Below are positions 22,801-36,031 of a stretch of 64,000 bases of DNA, one piece after another (the first letter of the stretch is position 1; every line of letters begins with the position of its first letter). The position numbers were made by a program, and so were the translations under genes. Under the pieces are notes generated by a model. That model was not told the origin of the DNA, searched no databases, and saw only the letters and a program-made list of their open reading frames with translations. The stretch is taken from contig CANTUV010000010.1 of the NCBI GenBank assembly GCA_947685225.1, positions 3,596,001 to 3,660,000 on the forward strand. The letters are read 5' to 3'. The stretch is from Garcia nutans. Taxonomy: Eukaryota > Streptophyta > Magnoliopsida > Malpighiales > Euphorbiaceae.

Positions 22801-23239
22801 GAGGTGAAAAGACCAAGTCGTAAGACTCAAAAGTAAAACTGTACGGGGCTGGCTGAATTAAGGCGTGACGAGCCCAAAGCGGATAATATCCGCTCGACCG
22901 AGGCTGGGCTAGTTGACCGAGCCCGGGCTGTTACAGATTGACTAATTTTTGTTTTTAAAGAATTTGAGTGTAGTATTTTTTTTTATCTACATTGAATTAT
23001 TTCTCATTCTATTAAGAAAAAAATATATTTAAAGGTATAAAAATAGATAATGATACGTAGATACGATACATAAAACACGTAAAATTAGCAAATAAGAATT
23101 GGTCTTTAATAATTTAATGTCGGAAACGGATTGATTCATTTATGACACGACTTAAAACATGTCATATAACAGGTTGATAAGCAAACCCGTTGCAACACGT
23201 TTAATTCAAAATGATATAGTTTCAATAAAAAAATAAAAA

Positions 23240-24160
23240 TGATATGGGGATAGTCCTCTTATGGTCTCTTCTCCTTTGGTGAGAAGTTTGCTCTAAGAGC
23301 AGGTATCTCTCTCATTTCTTACAACATCTTTCTCCTTTAGTTTAGCACTCATCTAGGGCTACCATAAGTCTTTTGATCGGCGAAAACCCTGGATCTTTCA
23401 TTTTTTATGGTTTTTTTTACCATGAAAGCCATATTTTTTTGTTCCTTTCTTCACAGCCTCCTTCTGGGAATCAATATGCGATCTATCTCCTTCTGCGGTG
23501 AATTTTATGAAATCTATGGTTGTTTTGTTTCTCTATTTTTAGTTTCCCTTTTAGTTTAATATTTAGTTTCTCCCCCATGTTTTGGTCCATCAACATTTTT
23601 CTTTTCAGCGTAGAAGCTCCTCTTTCAATATTTGGATCCTTCAAAGATGGGTTTAGAACTTTTTTTCCCTGATTGTTTTCTCAATTGATGCTCAAAGAAG
23701 AAGGCTTTAAAACTTTTTCTGAAACTCCATCAGATTGGCTTAGTCCCAATATTTGTTACAAGTTTGTCCTTTCTTTAGTCCTATGCAGAGGGTTTAACCT
23801 TATATTTCCATCAACTTATCTTTTATATGAGGTTATTTGGGATGACAAATCGATCATAGTTTTCATTTTCATTGTAGATATTTGGTGCATGTTTCGTAGT
23901 AATTCCGAGTCTCTCCTCCTTGCTCTATTTAACAGCTAAGTCTTTGTTTTTCGGTAGCCTTTATTTGAAGAGATGCTTGGTTAGATATCCAACACTTCTA
24001 CTTTTGAGGGAATGTTGCATGCTTGCTCTATTTTTTTGTTGTTTCAGTTTGTTTTGTTTTTGTTGATTTTGTTTGTTTTTCTAGTATATTGTTTAGGTGT
24101 TGTTTTTGTTGTAATATTTTGTTGTTTTAATGAAATTTCTATTTCTTAATAAAAAAAATA
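23240..24160. other. Possible retroposed fragment with A-rich tail
   Basis: This pyrimidine-rich stretch, noticeably less AT-rich than its surroundings, ends in 'gttttaatgaaatttctatt' followed by an A-rich run near 24150-24165. That ending resembles plant LINE/SINE 3' ends. No RT or other protein was found. No TSD was identified, so this stays a guess. Confidence 0.3.
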
Positions 24161-24164
24161 ATAA

Positions 24165-25290
24165 AAGTTATGTCATTTTATTATTATTTATTTTAATAAA
24201 ATAAAAATAAGTCTTATATATTTTATTATATTGTTATAATTATATTATTATATAGTATATTACTATTTTATTTAAATATTTTTTTAGAAATAATTTATTC
24301 AAACTTTTAATTATTTTTATTAAAAATTTATTAATTTAATATATTTAATAAATTATTTTTTAATCATTTTATTAATTTAATTATTAATTGTTTTAAATTT
24401 AATCTTTTACAGATTTTAAAAAAAATTTAAAATCAATTATTAAAAATTAAATAATTTTTACAATTTAAATAATTTAATTTGTTACACTTTATGTCCAATA
24501 ATTTTTTAATTTAGAATTTAGAATAAAATTTATAAAAAGAAAATAGAATAAAAATAAATAGAAAATAAAATAAAATTTTCAATTTTTTTTTTCAAAATTT
24601 ATATTAGCAACCATACATTATCTCTTCAACTCATTTTCTTTATTACTAAATTCTAATGCTAAAGTATAAATAAACATATTATATTCTTTTAATCCATTCA
24701 AATTTCATATCATATTTGTATAGACATAATTAATAAATAAATTATATTCATATTGATTCTAATATTGTCATCATAATAGGTCAACACATCATGAACATGA
24801 TTCATCAACCTATTTTGATAACTCTAATTGTAATATCTTATAATAATTAATAATAATTAAAATTAGTGATAATGCTAATAATTACAAATAAATGTATAAT
24901 ATATATATATATAATAAATGATTGGTAGACTATTGGTAGACAAAATAAAGAGGGGAAGAATAATAATGATAAAAAAATATAATAATAATAAACATCATCA
25001 TCGTTAATAATATAAGTAGACATATCTGGTGAATAAATTAGTGGAAAAAATAATATAATAAACCAAAACTTTAATAATAGATATTAAATAATTGACTTTT
25101 TTTTAATAAGAACCTAGAGCTAATCAGATTAAGAAGAGGAGAGGGAGAGAAAGATTGAGATTCTGAACAAAAAGAAAAAAAGAAAAAAGAAAGGGTCGAA
25201 AACTGAAACAGTAAATAAAAAAAGAGAGGGTTGAGAAGAGAGTTAGATAAAGTGGAAGTTTTTCTCTGATCTATTGATTTTCGGCCACCA
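24165..25290. other. AT-rich intergenic DNA
   Basis: Low-complexity A/T sequence with a TA microsatellite near 24897-24915. No gene seen. Confidence 0.5.
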
Positions 25291-25299
25291 TTAATTGAC

Positions 25300-28200
25300 A
25301 CGTGCAGGTCATAAGAGAAGCCAACTCGATGAGTTTTTCAACTTCATAAAAAATGCTATGAACCGCCGCACTCGCCATCCAAAGTTGAGAATGGAGCTAT
25401 CGTTATTGTTATTTTCTGACGCCGATTATGACTACTTTTGGATAATTTTTTCAAACGATACACGAATTTTTAAAATCTTTTCATTTTAAATTTTGATGTA
25501 GTTTATTATATGCGAATTATGTATGAGTATAAAAAATTATATATATACGTGTATCTAGGAAATTTGAAATAATTTTTAAATTAATTAAAATTTGAATTTA
25601 TAAGAATTTTAGAATATAATTTTTTTATGTAGAAATTATGATAAATTAGAAGATAAAATTTTAAACAGATACAAATATAAATAGTAAAAATAATAAATAA
25701 TTAGGAATTTGTTAAAAATTTAGTTATAATCGATTAATTATTATTATTGAAAGAGAAATTAGAATAAAAGACAATTTATATTGTAAAATTTTATAGATAG
25801 TAAATTAAAAAAATATTAATACTTAATACAATTAGAATAAATTAAATATTTTAGTTTAAATATTATTAATAGATTATAGAATAAATTAATAAATATAAAT
25901 TTAATTAATAAAAATATGAATTAGTTAACAAAAATTTAAGAATTATTTATTATGAATTTCAGTTAATATATATATATATATATCATATAGTTGTTTTTGG
26001 TTAACTAGAAAAAAAATAAGTATATATATATTAACTTTAAAATAAAAAAAATACTTATAATAAAAATAAATTCAATTCTTAAATAATAAATTTTGTTAGT
26101 AAATTACAAAACAAATAAATAGTATTTTTTATATAAAATTATAGGTAAAAAATATTGTGAGATAAATAAATTAACTGAAAGGTAATAATTACTTGTTAAA
26201 TTAAGATATATTAAATATTATTATTAATTATTGCTTATAATTTTATTTATAAAATAAATTAAGATAATTAAGATAATTATTAATTAAGTTAATTAATTAT
26301 TAAATAATTAAATTAGGTGGTAGATAAAATATAATTTAAAATTTATAGAAAATCATAAAACTAATTGTTAATTAAGATTTGTATTATTATAATTATAATA
26401 ATTAGGTTACTATTATTAAGCATGAACTATGATAATTGTTAATATATATTATATTAAGTAGTAATTAATTAATTAGTAATATTGTTAGTGTTGTAATAGT
26501 AAAATATTTTAAATAAAATTTTATAAATATTAGTAACTATAAAAATTAGTATAATAATAAATAATATTATTATTACTGATGCTATTAATATTAAGAATAT
26601 ATATAATTAAATGAATACTTAGCAAAAATTTATAATTATTATTATAATTAAATGTTTAATATGATAACTACTATTATTAAATGTTTGCTTAAAATAGTTA
26701 TTACTGTAAATAGTATATTAAGTATATACTTGAATAGTTATATTTTTATTATTACTATTATTAATATAATTGAATAATAAATTTAACATAAGTTGTTAAT
26801 TTTAAAATAAAGGTAATTAAATAATTATTTTTAATTATATAAATAATGTTAATATTTTAATAATTTATTATGAGTAATAGTTAAAAAATAAAATAAAATA
26901 TTATTAAATAAATAAATTGTATACTATTATTTTTATTATTGAAATCAATATAAATTACTATAGTTAAATTTAAAGTAAATAAGAAATTTTAAGTAATAAA
27001 AATTAATAAAATAATATTAATATTTTGATAAATATTATTAGTATCATAACATATAATAAATAGGAAAAATTTAAGTAAATAATAATATTATTATTTTTTT
27101 TATTCTAGAATTATTATTATTAGCGCAAATTTATTTATTAAAGTTAGGAACATATATATATATATATTGTAGATTAAATTAATATTATCCAATACGTAAA
27201 TAAATAAGTTAGTTAATAAATAAATATTATTAATAGTAATAAATTATTAAAATAAATAAACTAAATAATTTAATATAATTATGTATAGAAATAATATAAA
27301 TACTTAGTAAATATTTACAGTTAGAGTTTAAGTTTTATTGTTGAAAATATTTATTAGAAAATTAGATAAATAATTATACCTTAGGAATTAGATAAATACT
27401 CATTGTAGTATTATTTTAGAAAATTAAGTAATTTTTAATTTATGGAGATATCGTTATAACTTAAGAATCCAAAATTATACGTCATATTCATAACATACCT
27501 CATATAGTAACTAGGATATAATTTAAATTAAATAATATTTTATATTATTATAAGAACGAATCCAGTTGAAGCTATGGAGTACCAAATGAACCCTACTAAT
27601 TAAACAAGTACAGTATTTAGCCCAGATAACTGGGTAAATATGAAATATTATATTTTAAAGTATTATATTTATATGATTTTGAGGAAAGTATTTATTAAAT
27701 ATAAAATAATAATTTATTCTTGAATGTTAAATATTTTCTTATTAAGTAGGAACAAATAATAGTAGTTTAAATTCTTATATATGTAAATGTTTGATTATAT
27801 TATGCTTGGTAATAGTTTATACACTTTTTTATAAATTTGTCTGATCTCACTTTAATGACGGATGCTTAAATTTAATGATATTATAAAAATTACCCTTAGC
27901 TGGGGTAATTTGCTCTGTATATGTGTATTAAAGTTATTTTTTCTTGGACTTACGAAGTAAGTCATCATCCCCGTTATATTAAAGTTAGAACAGTAAGAAT
28001 TTATATTTGAGTATATATAAAAGATGACTAAGATTAAAATTATATTTATCCAGCTAAACTATAGATGATATTTATTTAAATATTATATATATAATTAAAC
28101 TTTATTTGTTCTCCTTTGTTACATATTTATTTATTCACTGAGTAGTTTGACTCACTCCTCATATATAACATTTTAGATTTTGGAGAATCAACTGGTAAAA

Positions 28201-28460
28201 CATTTGTATCTTTTTTTTCTTCTTACGTATAGATAAGATTGGATCAACATCTCTACCTTTAGAATTTATTAAATGATTATTGTATCAATGTATTGAACAA
28301 TAATAAGGTGTATTTAAGATTTACTAATATCTATTGGATGATGTATTGAGAATATTAAGTACTTAAATTATGAGTGATATTTTATTATTAATTTAAAAAA
28401 ATAATAGATTATGAGATAAGTCTTCCCTTAATAGTAAAAAAAAAAAGGGATGTAACACTA
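25300..28460. repeat. Very AT-rich decayed repeat, possibly an old non-coding LTR element
   Basis: A long stretch of almost pure A/T short-period sequence (25500-27540) is bounded by two less AT-rich pieces. 25300-25490 contains 'gagtttttcaacttcataaa' and 'gttgagaatggagctat'. 27840-28200 contains 'acttacgaagtaagtcatca' and 'gagtagtttgactcactcct'. Those phrases recall plant gypsy LTRs, and a TGTAACAC sits at 28450. No protein is encoded. The LTR interpretation is inference from memory only. Confidence 0.3.
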
Positions 28461-29077
28461 ATTATATTATTATTGTATATTATATTTTTAATTGTTTTAA
28501 ATGCACCTAATAAGCTTTTTATTCTAATCATTTAGTATCCTTTAGCTTAGAGGCCGCAAATTAATTTGGATTCATGGCGAAAAATTCATTAAAAAGATAA
28601 ATTACTTTCTTTCAAATTTTAAAGGTGTTTTATATAAAAATAAAATATTTTTTTTATTACTTAAATATGAAAAGGGGACACCTTAGACTTACATAATTTT
28701 ATATGTACTAAAAATATATTAGATATATATTTTAAAAAATGGAATATATTTTTAATATATTAAATATATACTAGAAATTCTAAACTAGGATTTTTTTTAA
28801 AATTAAAAATTGAAAGGTGAATATTTAAGAAAAAATAAAATTCGGTATTTTAAAAAATATTTTTCTAGATATTTTGAAAGAAATCCTTTTTATTTAAGGA
28901 TGAATTTTATATTCATTGAAAGCCCAAACCATAGTACATACAATATAAGAATGGTTGCTTAGTCTAGCAACTGCAAGTCCATGCTACATCCACAGTGGGC
29001 TGCCCTGCTTTGAAATGCTCAATATCTAATTCAAAAAAATTAGGATTAACACCTATGGAAAAACTTTGTGAATAATA

Positions 29078-29543
29078 GGTCATTTGATAAATTACTAAAA
29101 AAATTGATTACTAAAAATATATTTTACAGATATATATTACTAAAATTATATTTTACTGAAAAATATTATATTACTTTATTTAAAAAATGCAATAAAATAC
29201 TGATAAAATAAATTGAAAAAAAATGTTAATTTGTTTGGTTACAATCTAACTTTATTGAAAAAGTTTTAGTAATACCTAAATTATTCTTATAATTTTTTTT
29301 ATTTTATCATATTTTAAAGTAAAGTCATAATTATTTTTTGACATGAGACTTTATAATTTTTTTTGCTCAGTTCAATAAATTTTTCTAGCTCCTCCTAGGT
29401 AAAATATTTTACTAATTAGCTGGTAAATTTCAGTGGATGCAGTATTTTATTTTACATAGATTATTTATAAATAAACATAGTGTTTTTAGTCAAAGAGAAT
29501 TATTTTATCAATTTTTTTTAAGATTCTAATGCAACCAAATGCT
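29078..29543. mobile_element. Dispersed MITE family, copy 1
   Basis: Begins GGTCATTTGATAAATTACTA and ends ...GCAACCAAATGCTC, imperfectly inverted. Internally it shares, in order, 'ttactaaaattatattttact', 'gcaataaaatactgataaa', 'tttattttatcatat' and 'agtaaaatattttactaatt'-type blocks with copies at 29811 and 38231. Non-coding. Three diverged copies in one window argue for a mobile family of unknown superfamily. Confidence 0.6.
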
Positions 29544-29709
29544 CTATAAATTATATAAAATTTCAAAATACAATAAATAGATTTTTGTAAAAAAAAATGT
29601 TATTCATATAGTTTTGGGTTGGAGTTTATAAATCAGATTTGGATACATCGATGATGGATATATAGAATTGAATCCATTAGACATTAATTAGTTATAAATA
29701 GTTTATTAC

Positions 29710-29807
29710 TACTCCCTCCATTTTAATTTAAATATCATTTTAGAGTTTTAATTTAATTTTAAAATATTTAACATTCAACAATATGAAACTATAATTTTAA
29801 TATTGTT
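29710..29807. mobile_element. Partial Stowaway-like MITE
   Basis: TACTCCCTCCATTTTAATTT with following 'aaatatcattttagag' matches the left end of the element at 59003. Similarity is lost at about 29807 where MITE copy 2 begins, so it is either truncated or interrupted. Confidence 0.5.
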
Positions 29808-29810
29808 TAT

Positions 29811-30130
29811 GGGTCATTTGATAGATTATTAGAAAAACTAATTACTGAAAATAAATTTATAGAAGTATATTACTGAGATTATATTTTACTAGAAAAAATT
29901 ATATTATTATATTTGGAAGATATAATAAAATATTGAGAAAATAGATTGAAAAAATATTAAGTTGTTTAGTTATAATCAAACTTTACTAGAAAAGTTTGAT
30001 CAATATATAAACTATCTTTATAAACCTCTTTCTTATTTTATCATATCTTAAAGCAGTGATATAATTGTATTTTGATATGGAATCTCACAATTTCTTTTTC
30101 CATTGAAATAATTTTCTCTTTCTCCAAATT
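29811..30130. mobile_element. Dispersed MITE family, copy 2 (shorter)
   Basis: GGTCATTTGATAGATTATTA followed by the same ordered blocks as copy 1 ('ttactgagattatattttac', 'ataataaaatattgagaaa', 'tatggaatctcacaattt'). It lacks the right third of copy 1. Adjacent to the Stowaway-like fragment at 29710. Confidence 0.55.
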
Positions 30131-31542
30131 TATATATTCTGGATATTATCTTTTGAATTATAAAAAGATTTAACTAAGTATTTTAATATGATTTAGATAA
30201 TTTAAGATACAAAGAATATTAAAATATTTTCGTTTACTATTAAGAAAAAAATATTATTAAAAGATTTACATTATCTTTATTATTTTCAGAAATACTAAAA
30301 TATATCAAATTTTTTATGAAAAAAAAGAAAATTAAGGAAAAAGAACATTTTTCTTTTGGACTTTGGTAATTGTTTTCGTTTTCCTGACTTTTCGAAAGAT
30401 GAGTTTTTTAGCCGTTTCTGTTACTAATTACTATTTCAGTAATGCAGATTAATTAATAGCTAATATATATCTATATATAATATTGAAAAATTAAAGGCCA
30501 TGAAATTGTTCCCTTTTTATTGTCAGATTCAAAAAAAAAAAAAAGTACACAGCTGATGAGGGAATAATAAAAGAGACTAGATTAGAAATGTCTTCAGTAA
30601 TGCCATGTTACAAATCTAAATTAATCTCAATTTGAAATTGAACTAGAAAAAAAAAGAGTTGGGAATCTAAAACTTGGGAAACTGAACTAGAGATTCACAT
30701 CTTCACCTTGGGAGAATTGGACATTCAATAAATTCAGTACCAGAAAGTGTCCACACACAAGTAAATTTGGTAGAGTTGAGTATTTCTGGATCCATCTTTA
30801 TTGCATTTTAGGCTAGGAGTATTACCAATACCATCTTTTATAGCTTTTTCAATGCTTTCTAATACATAAAACTCATCATTTGGTATAATTCTTGCATTGC
30901 TTAAAATTTGAAAAAGGTTTGCTTCATCCTTGAGTTTCAATGCAGCTTCAAAGTAATCGTGTTGGTTCAGTTCTGACTGTGAGCAGGTGCCATGCTTCAC
31001 CCATTCATGCCACCAAAACTTATTCCCATCCCCACTTGGGCATGCTAGTGTTGGCCAATTCTTCTGTAAACTGCTCACCAAATCTGAAATCTGAAAATCA
31101 CATCAAATATAACATCCCAACATATATAAAAATATATTTGAATCCTTAGTCAATATAGTATATAGTTTAATATCATTAAGAACCTGAGATTTATCGAAAA
31201 CAGTATGAGGGTTACAGTTTGATGGGTAGCTTCCATTTTTGAAATTAGACCAAAGCCCATGAATGCCAAAATCAGCTGCAGGTTTCCCAGTTTTTGGATA
31301 GCAACAACTATGCTTTGTGTCGCAATATGATCCTGGCCACTGTATATATACATTCATCACCAACATCACGATCAAGCAAATAAAGTTATTAGAGCAAGAG
31401 AATGATATAAAAATATAGACCAAGAAATTAATATTTAGAACAACAATTTCAGATGCAAAAACAAAACAAAATTTATATTACCATTTGGACAAAGTAGTAG
31501 AAATCAAATTCTTGATTAGAAAAGCGAAGAACTGAAAGGTAC

Positions 31543-31702
31543 TGAAGGAAGATAATATCTTGATTGATTTACTTGATTACAATCAGTAATATATCTAAAT
31601 TGTTAGCTTAATCCTAGACTATAAATGTGGTCTAATTATATGCCTAATAATATATACAAGAGATAATTAAAGATATTTGCTATATTTACATATATTCTAT
31701 CA
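31543..31702 (-). repeat. 3' LTR of the copia element
   Basis: 160 bp; pairs with 36032-36198. The adjoining GC-rich CGCCCCGCAG (31703-31712), read on the minus strand, may be the polypurine tract. Confidence 0.9.
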
Positions 31703-31714
31703 CGCCCCGCAGTC

Positions 31715-34700
31715 AAAGCTGGAGGACGTCGTACACTGAGACTATCTCGAAAGTCTACAAACAAAACCAAAGGAAGACCTTTCTTAAAGATATCTGCAAT
31801 CTGATAGCGCGATGGGATATGTAAGACACGTACATGTCCACGAACAACCTTTTCGCGAACAAAGTGAATGTCCATCTCGATATGTTTAGTGCGTTGATGT
31901 TGAACATGATTCCCAGAAAGATATATGGCACTAACATTATCGCAATAGACCAATGTAGCCTTTTGAATTGGACAATGAAGCTCCAGAAGAAGGTTTTGTA
32001 TCCAACAAGACTCAGAAACCACATTGGCAACTCCTTGATATTCAGCCTCTGCACTATATCGAGACAAAGTAGCTTGTCGTTTCGAGGACCAAGAGATTAA
32101 ATTATCACCAAGAAATACACATTAACTTGAAGTCAATCGTCTGGTATCGGGACAAACACCCCAATCAGCATCTTTGTATGAAATGAGAGTGGTCATCGTA
32201 GAAGGATATAAATGCAAGCCATGATCCAACGTGCCCTGAATATAGCGCACAATGCGTTTGAGATAATGCATATGTTCCTCCATCAGGTTATGCATGAATA
32301 AACAAATTTGTTGCACAGCATACGAGATGTCGAGTCTTGTAAAAGTGAGATATTGCAGTGCTCCTGCAAGACTGTGATAATGTGATGGATCATCATATGG
32401 TGTGCTAGAAGTGGAACTCTGCTTCGATTTGGTGTCAACCAGAGTGGGACTGGGTTTACAAGATGACATGCCAGTCCGTTCTATGATCTCTTCAGCATAC
32501 TTCCTTTGAGACAAAAATAAACCACCGGCATGACGAGTGACAGCTATTCCCAGGAAATAACTCAGTGGCCCCAAATCTTTCATTGTAAATTCGGAGCTGA
32601 GAAATGTCATGATAGACTTGCGTAGATCATCAGAAGAAGCAGTCAAGATAATATCATCGACATTTAGAAGAATGTAAGCCATATCAATACCTTTGCGGTA
32701 GATGAAAAGAGAATGAATAGACTTGTTGTGAGAAAACCCAAAACAGAACACATAGTCTGCAAACCATTTATACCAAGCCCAAGGAGCCTTTTTGAGCCCA
32801 TACAATGACTTCTTCTGCAAACAAACATAGTCAGGATGTGTAGGGTCTCTATAACCCATGGGTTGATGCATATATACAGTTTCGTTGAATTCGCCATGTA
32901 AGAAGGCATTTTTTACATCAATCTGATGAATAGGCCATACTTTAGAGAGAGCTAAACTGAGAACAGTCTGAATAGTTACCGATTTGACCACTGGGCTAAA
33001 AGTTTCGCCACAATCCACGCCAACCTATTGAGTTTTGCCATTACCTACAAGACGGGCTTTATGCCTCTCAAAAGAACAATCAGATTTTTCTTTATGTCTG
33101 AAAATCCACATAGACCAAATCACATTAACATCAGTTGGACAAGGCACTAAATCCCGCATCTTATTTTTAATAAGAGCATAATATTCATCATCCATGGCCA
33201 TTTTCCAATTCGGGTCATGAAGGGCAGACACAAGGTTATAAGGAAGAGGTGATTTAGTAACTTGGTTAAGAAAACTATATTTTTTATTAGGCTTAAGAAA
33301 ACTATATTTTTTGTTGACTCCATGTAACTAGTCGTTGGGCTGGAGTTGGAGTGGATGGGCTGCTAACAGTTAGGCTCGGATGAGGAGGAGTGGGCTGCTG
33401 GGACGGATGGACTGCCAGGAGGTTCAGGTGGGTAAGGTGGGCGTTGTGTTTGGGTCGGCTGGTGAATAGAAGGAGGCAAGTGGGGCTCAGTCTGAGTTGG
33501 GGGTTCTTTGTGATACTAAATGATAAACTAAATAAGGAGATAGACCATCATCTAAAAAATTATAAGTGTACTGTGATGGAGTGTGTATCTTTGCAAATGG
33601 GAATTGTGTTTCATCAAAAATTACATGATGACTAATTATGATTTGTTTTGAGGATAAATCATAGCATTTGTAACCACGATGATGAGATGGATAACCCAAA
33701 AAGACACACAGGGTAGAACGAGCTTGTAACTTATTTATTGTAGTGGATGGGAAAGGGGGATAGCACAAGCAACCGAACACTCGAAGATGAGAATAGGATG
33801 GGTCTTTTTGATAAAGAAGTTTTAAAGGAGATTGATAAGCTAGTTGTTTACTTGGAAGAATGTTGGGGTGGTAAGTTGCCATTGCTAATGCATGATGCCA
33901 AAATGATGGTGGTAATGAAGTATGGAGAAGTAAAGTGCGAACAATGTTGTTAATGGTACAAATTTTTCTTTCGGCTTTTCCATTTTATGATAAAGTATGA
34001 GGACAAGAAAAATGAAATGATATACCATTAGTTTTATAAAATTCCCAAAAAGTCCTATTATCAAATTCCTTACCACTATCACATTGAATGTTCATTATTT
34101 CCCGGTCAAATTGGGTGCAAATGAAAGCTCTAAATGCGGAGATAGTGGAAAGAGTTTAAGACTTTTTAGACAAGGGAAATGTCCATAAAAAATTAGAGTA
34201 ATCATCCAACAAAAGAATATAATATTTGTGGTCCGAAGAGCTCAAAATGGGAGATGTCCAAAGATCACTATGGATTATATCAAATGGCATAAAGGTGCAT
34301 GAATTAGAAGCAACAAAAGGCAATTTAACATGTTTGCTTAGAGGGCAAGAATAACAAAAATGAGACTTAAGAGTTCCATTACATTCAATAAACTTATTTA
34401 GCCTAAGGTAGTAAAAAATAAGTGTTCCTGGATGACCCAAAAGTTCATGCCATAAAGACAGTGCGAAAGTTGCAAAAGTGGATGATGATGTGACTTGATT
34501 GGTGGTGATGGGATAAAGCTCGCCTTGACTATTATATCTCATTAGATGCATCCAAGTCTGAAAATCCTTCACAGAAAACCCAAAAGGATCAAATTCAACA
34601 GAAACCGAGTTATCAGTAGTAAATTTTCTAACTGACACTAAGTTTTTAATAAGGTGAGGAGCATGAAGGACATTTTTTAAGGAGAAAGGTGGGTTCAGGG

Positions 34701-35935
34701 AAGACAACTTTGTATGACCATAACCATGAATTGGAATTAAATGACCATTTTCGATAGTTATACCACAATTATTGCTCAAATTAGAATAAGATGAAAGATT
34801 ACCTTGTGCAGATGTCATATGGAAGGTGGCTCCGGAATCCATGTACCAGTTTGCATCTGAAGGAGTGATCTGAAGTGTATGCATGGCAGCCTCAATGTCA
34901 GTTGAAGTAGGTTGTATTGTTGTAGAGCAAGCTTATTGTGGGCGTGGGCTAAGAACTCCAGCCTACTTCTGCTATATGTTAGGCCTGACCTATGGAGTTG
35001 TTAGGTAAGGACAAAGAGGAACAGCCCAAGGCATGAAAAGCCACGGCTATTGCTGCCCACTTTCCATCCATGGCTGCCACTGCTACTGCTGGCTAGACTG
35101 CTGTTGTCCACAGCCACCACTGCTGCCACCACCTCTGCTGCCGCTGCTCCTGTTGCTACTGCCCCTGCCATTATTTCGGCCATTGGTATGGCGATTTTGA
35201 GGCTTTTTATCACCACTAGTGACACGGTTATGAGGGTAATTGTCAGAGGAGGAGTAATCATTAGACTCCCTGGTAACCATGGAGGCATTCGATCCAGGAG
35301 CGACCTGTTTTGCTAAACCAGTCTCTTCAAGAATGAGCATTGAGCGAGCCTGATAAAATGGTGGAAGGGGATTGCTTTGACGGTTAAGCGTACCCACCCC
35401 TTTATATGCATCGGTAAGGCCGACCACCATTTGAAGGACAAGAAGATTGTTCGAGATCGGTGCTCCTACATTCTTGAGTTGGTTTGACAGAATTTTGAGC
35501 CTTTGACAATACGCAGAGGCATTTGAAAAATCCTCCATGTTTGTGTGAGAGAATTCTTACTCAAGAGTGACGACACGAGAGTTTTTATTGTCTTAGAATA
35601 TATCACACAGCCTATTCCAAGCGTCCATTGTCATGGTGTTTGGTTCAAGAATGGTATGCAATAGGTCGATCGAAATTGTGGCATAAATCCATTGAAGGAC
35701 GGTAGCATCAAGAGTTGACCATAGTTCCTTCTCATAATCAGTTGTAGGAACCTTTCCATTGCCTGTTGCTGATGGAATAATATGATCGATGACCCGATGA
35801 GATCATGCATGAAGTTTGAAGAGTTTTGCCCACGTCGCATATTGGACGTTTTCCATCTCAAGAGTAATGGAGATATGGTTCTTGATGCTAGTGACAGCAA
35901 GAGCAGGATGAAAATAAGATTTAGAGTTAGTCATA
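31715..35935 (-). pseudogene. copia gag-pol polyprotein, broken
   Basis: Domains in order on the minus strand. Gag, about 35935-35000: starts MTNSKSYFHPALAV, is frameshifted near 35810, then continues from [15 protein letters not shown], with a Gly/Ser-rich tail but no clear zinc knuckle. Protease, about 34850, with active-site DSGAT. Integrase: GAG-pre-integrase LWHELLGHPG at about 34440, then HSDLW at about 34260 and the C-terminal part at 33882-33600 with FGCLCYP. Reverse transcriptase, 33231-32122, with IDVKNAFLHGEF and LLNVDDIILTAS, where the usual tyrosine before VDD is asparagine. RNase H, 32067-31715, with SAEAEYQGVAN and ADIFKKGLP. Several stops and frame changes separate these blocks, so no full polyprotein can be made from this copy. 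Confidence 0.88.
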
Positions 35936-36031
35936 GTGGCTGACAGTAAGAAGAGAAGAATAACTAAGAGAGGAAGAAGGAGAAGAGAAGAGGAAGATAA
36001 GAAAGAATCGTGCCCTAGGGCTCTGATACCA

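Larger units (their letters stand above)
21149..22935. mobile_element. Palindromic TRIM-like composite retroelement with 5-bp TSD
   Basis: The 1787-bp block begins TGTAACAGCCCGG and ends CCCGGGCTGTTACA. It is flanked by GATTG on both sides (21144-21148, 22936-22940), so it behaves as one insertion made by a retroviral-type integrase. Its left arm (to about 21810) is a diverged inverted copy of its right arm (from about 22258). Each arm holds about three tandem copies of a roughly 120-bp unit containing TCAGAGTACGCATCGGATAT-like text. The middle has an LTR-like piece (21811-21930) flanked by AATACCAAT on the left and ATTAGTATCAGAG on the right. These resemble a tRNA-iMet primer-binding site (TGGTATCAGAG) in opposite directions. 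No gag or pol is present. This fits a terminal-repeat retrotransposon in miniature that has become a foldback multimer. The family name is unknown. Confidence 0.7.

Noticed and set aside
21149..22935. CRISPR-like array because of regularly spaced repeats
   Set aside because: Repeats are long, inverted between arms and in plant nuclear DNA; no unique short spacers or cas genes.
25071..25301. 76-residue Ser/Leu/Phe-rich minus-strand frame
   Set aside because: It reads an A/G-rich purine tract; composition explains it fully.
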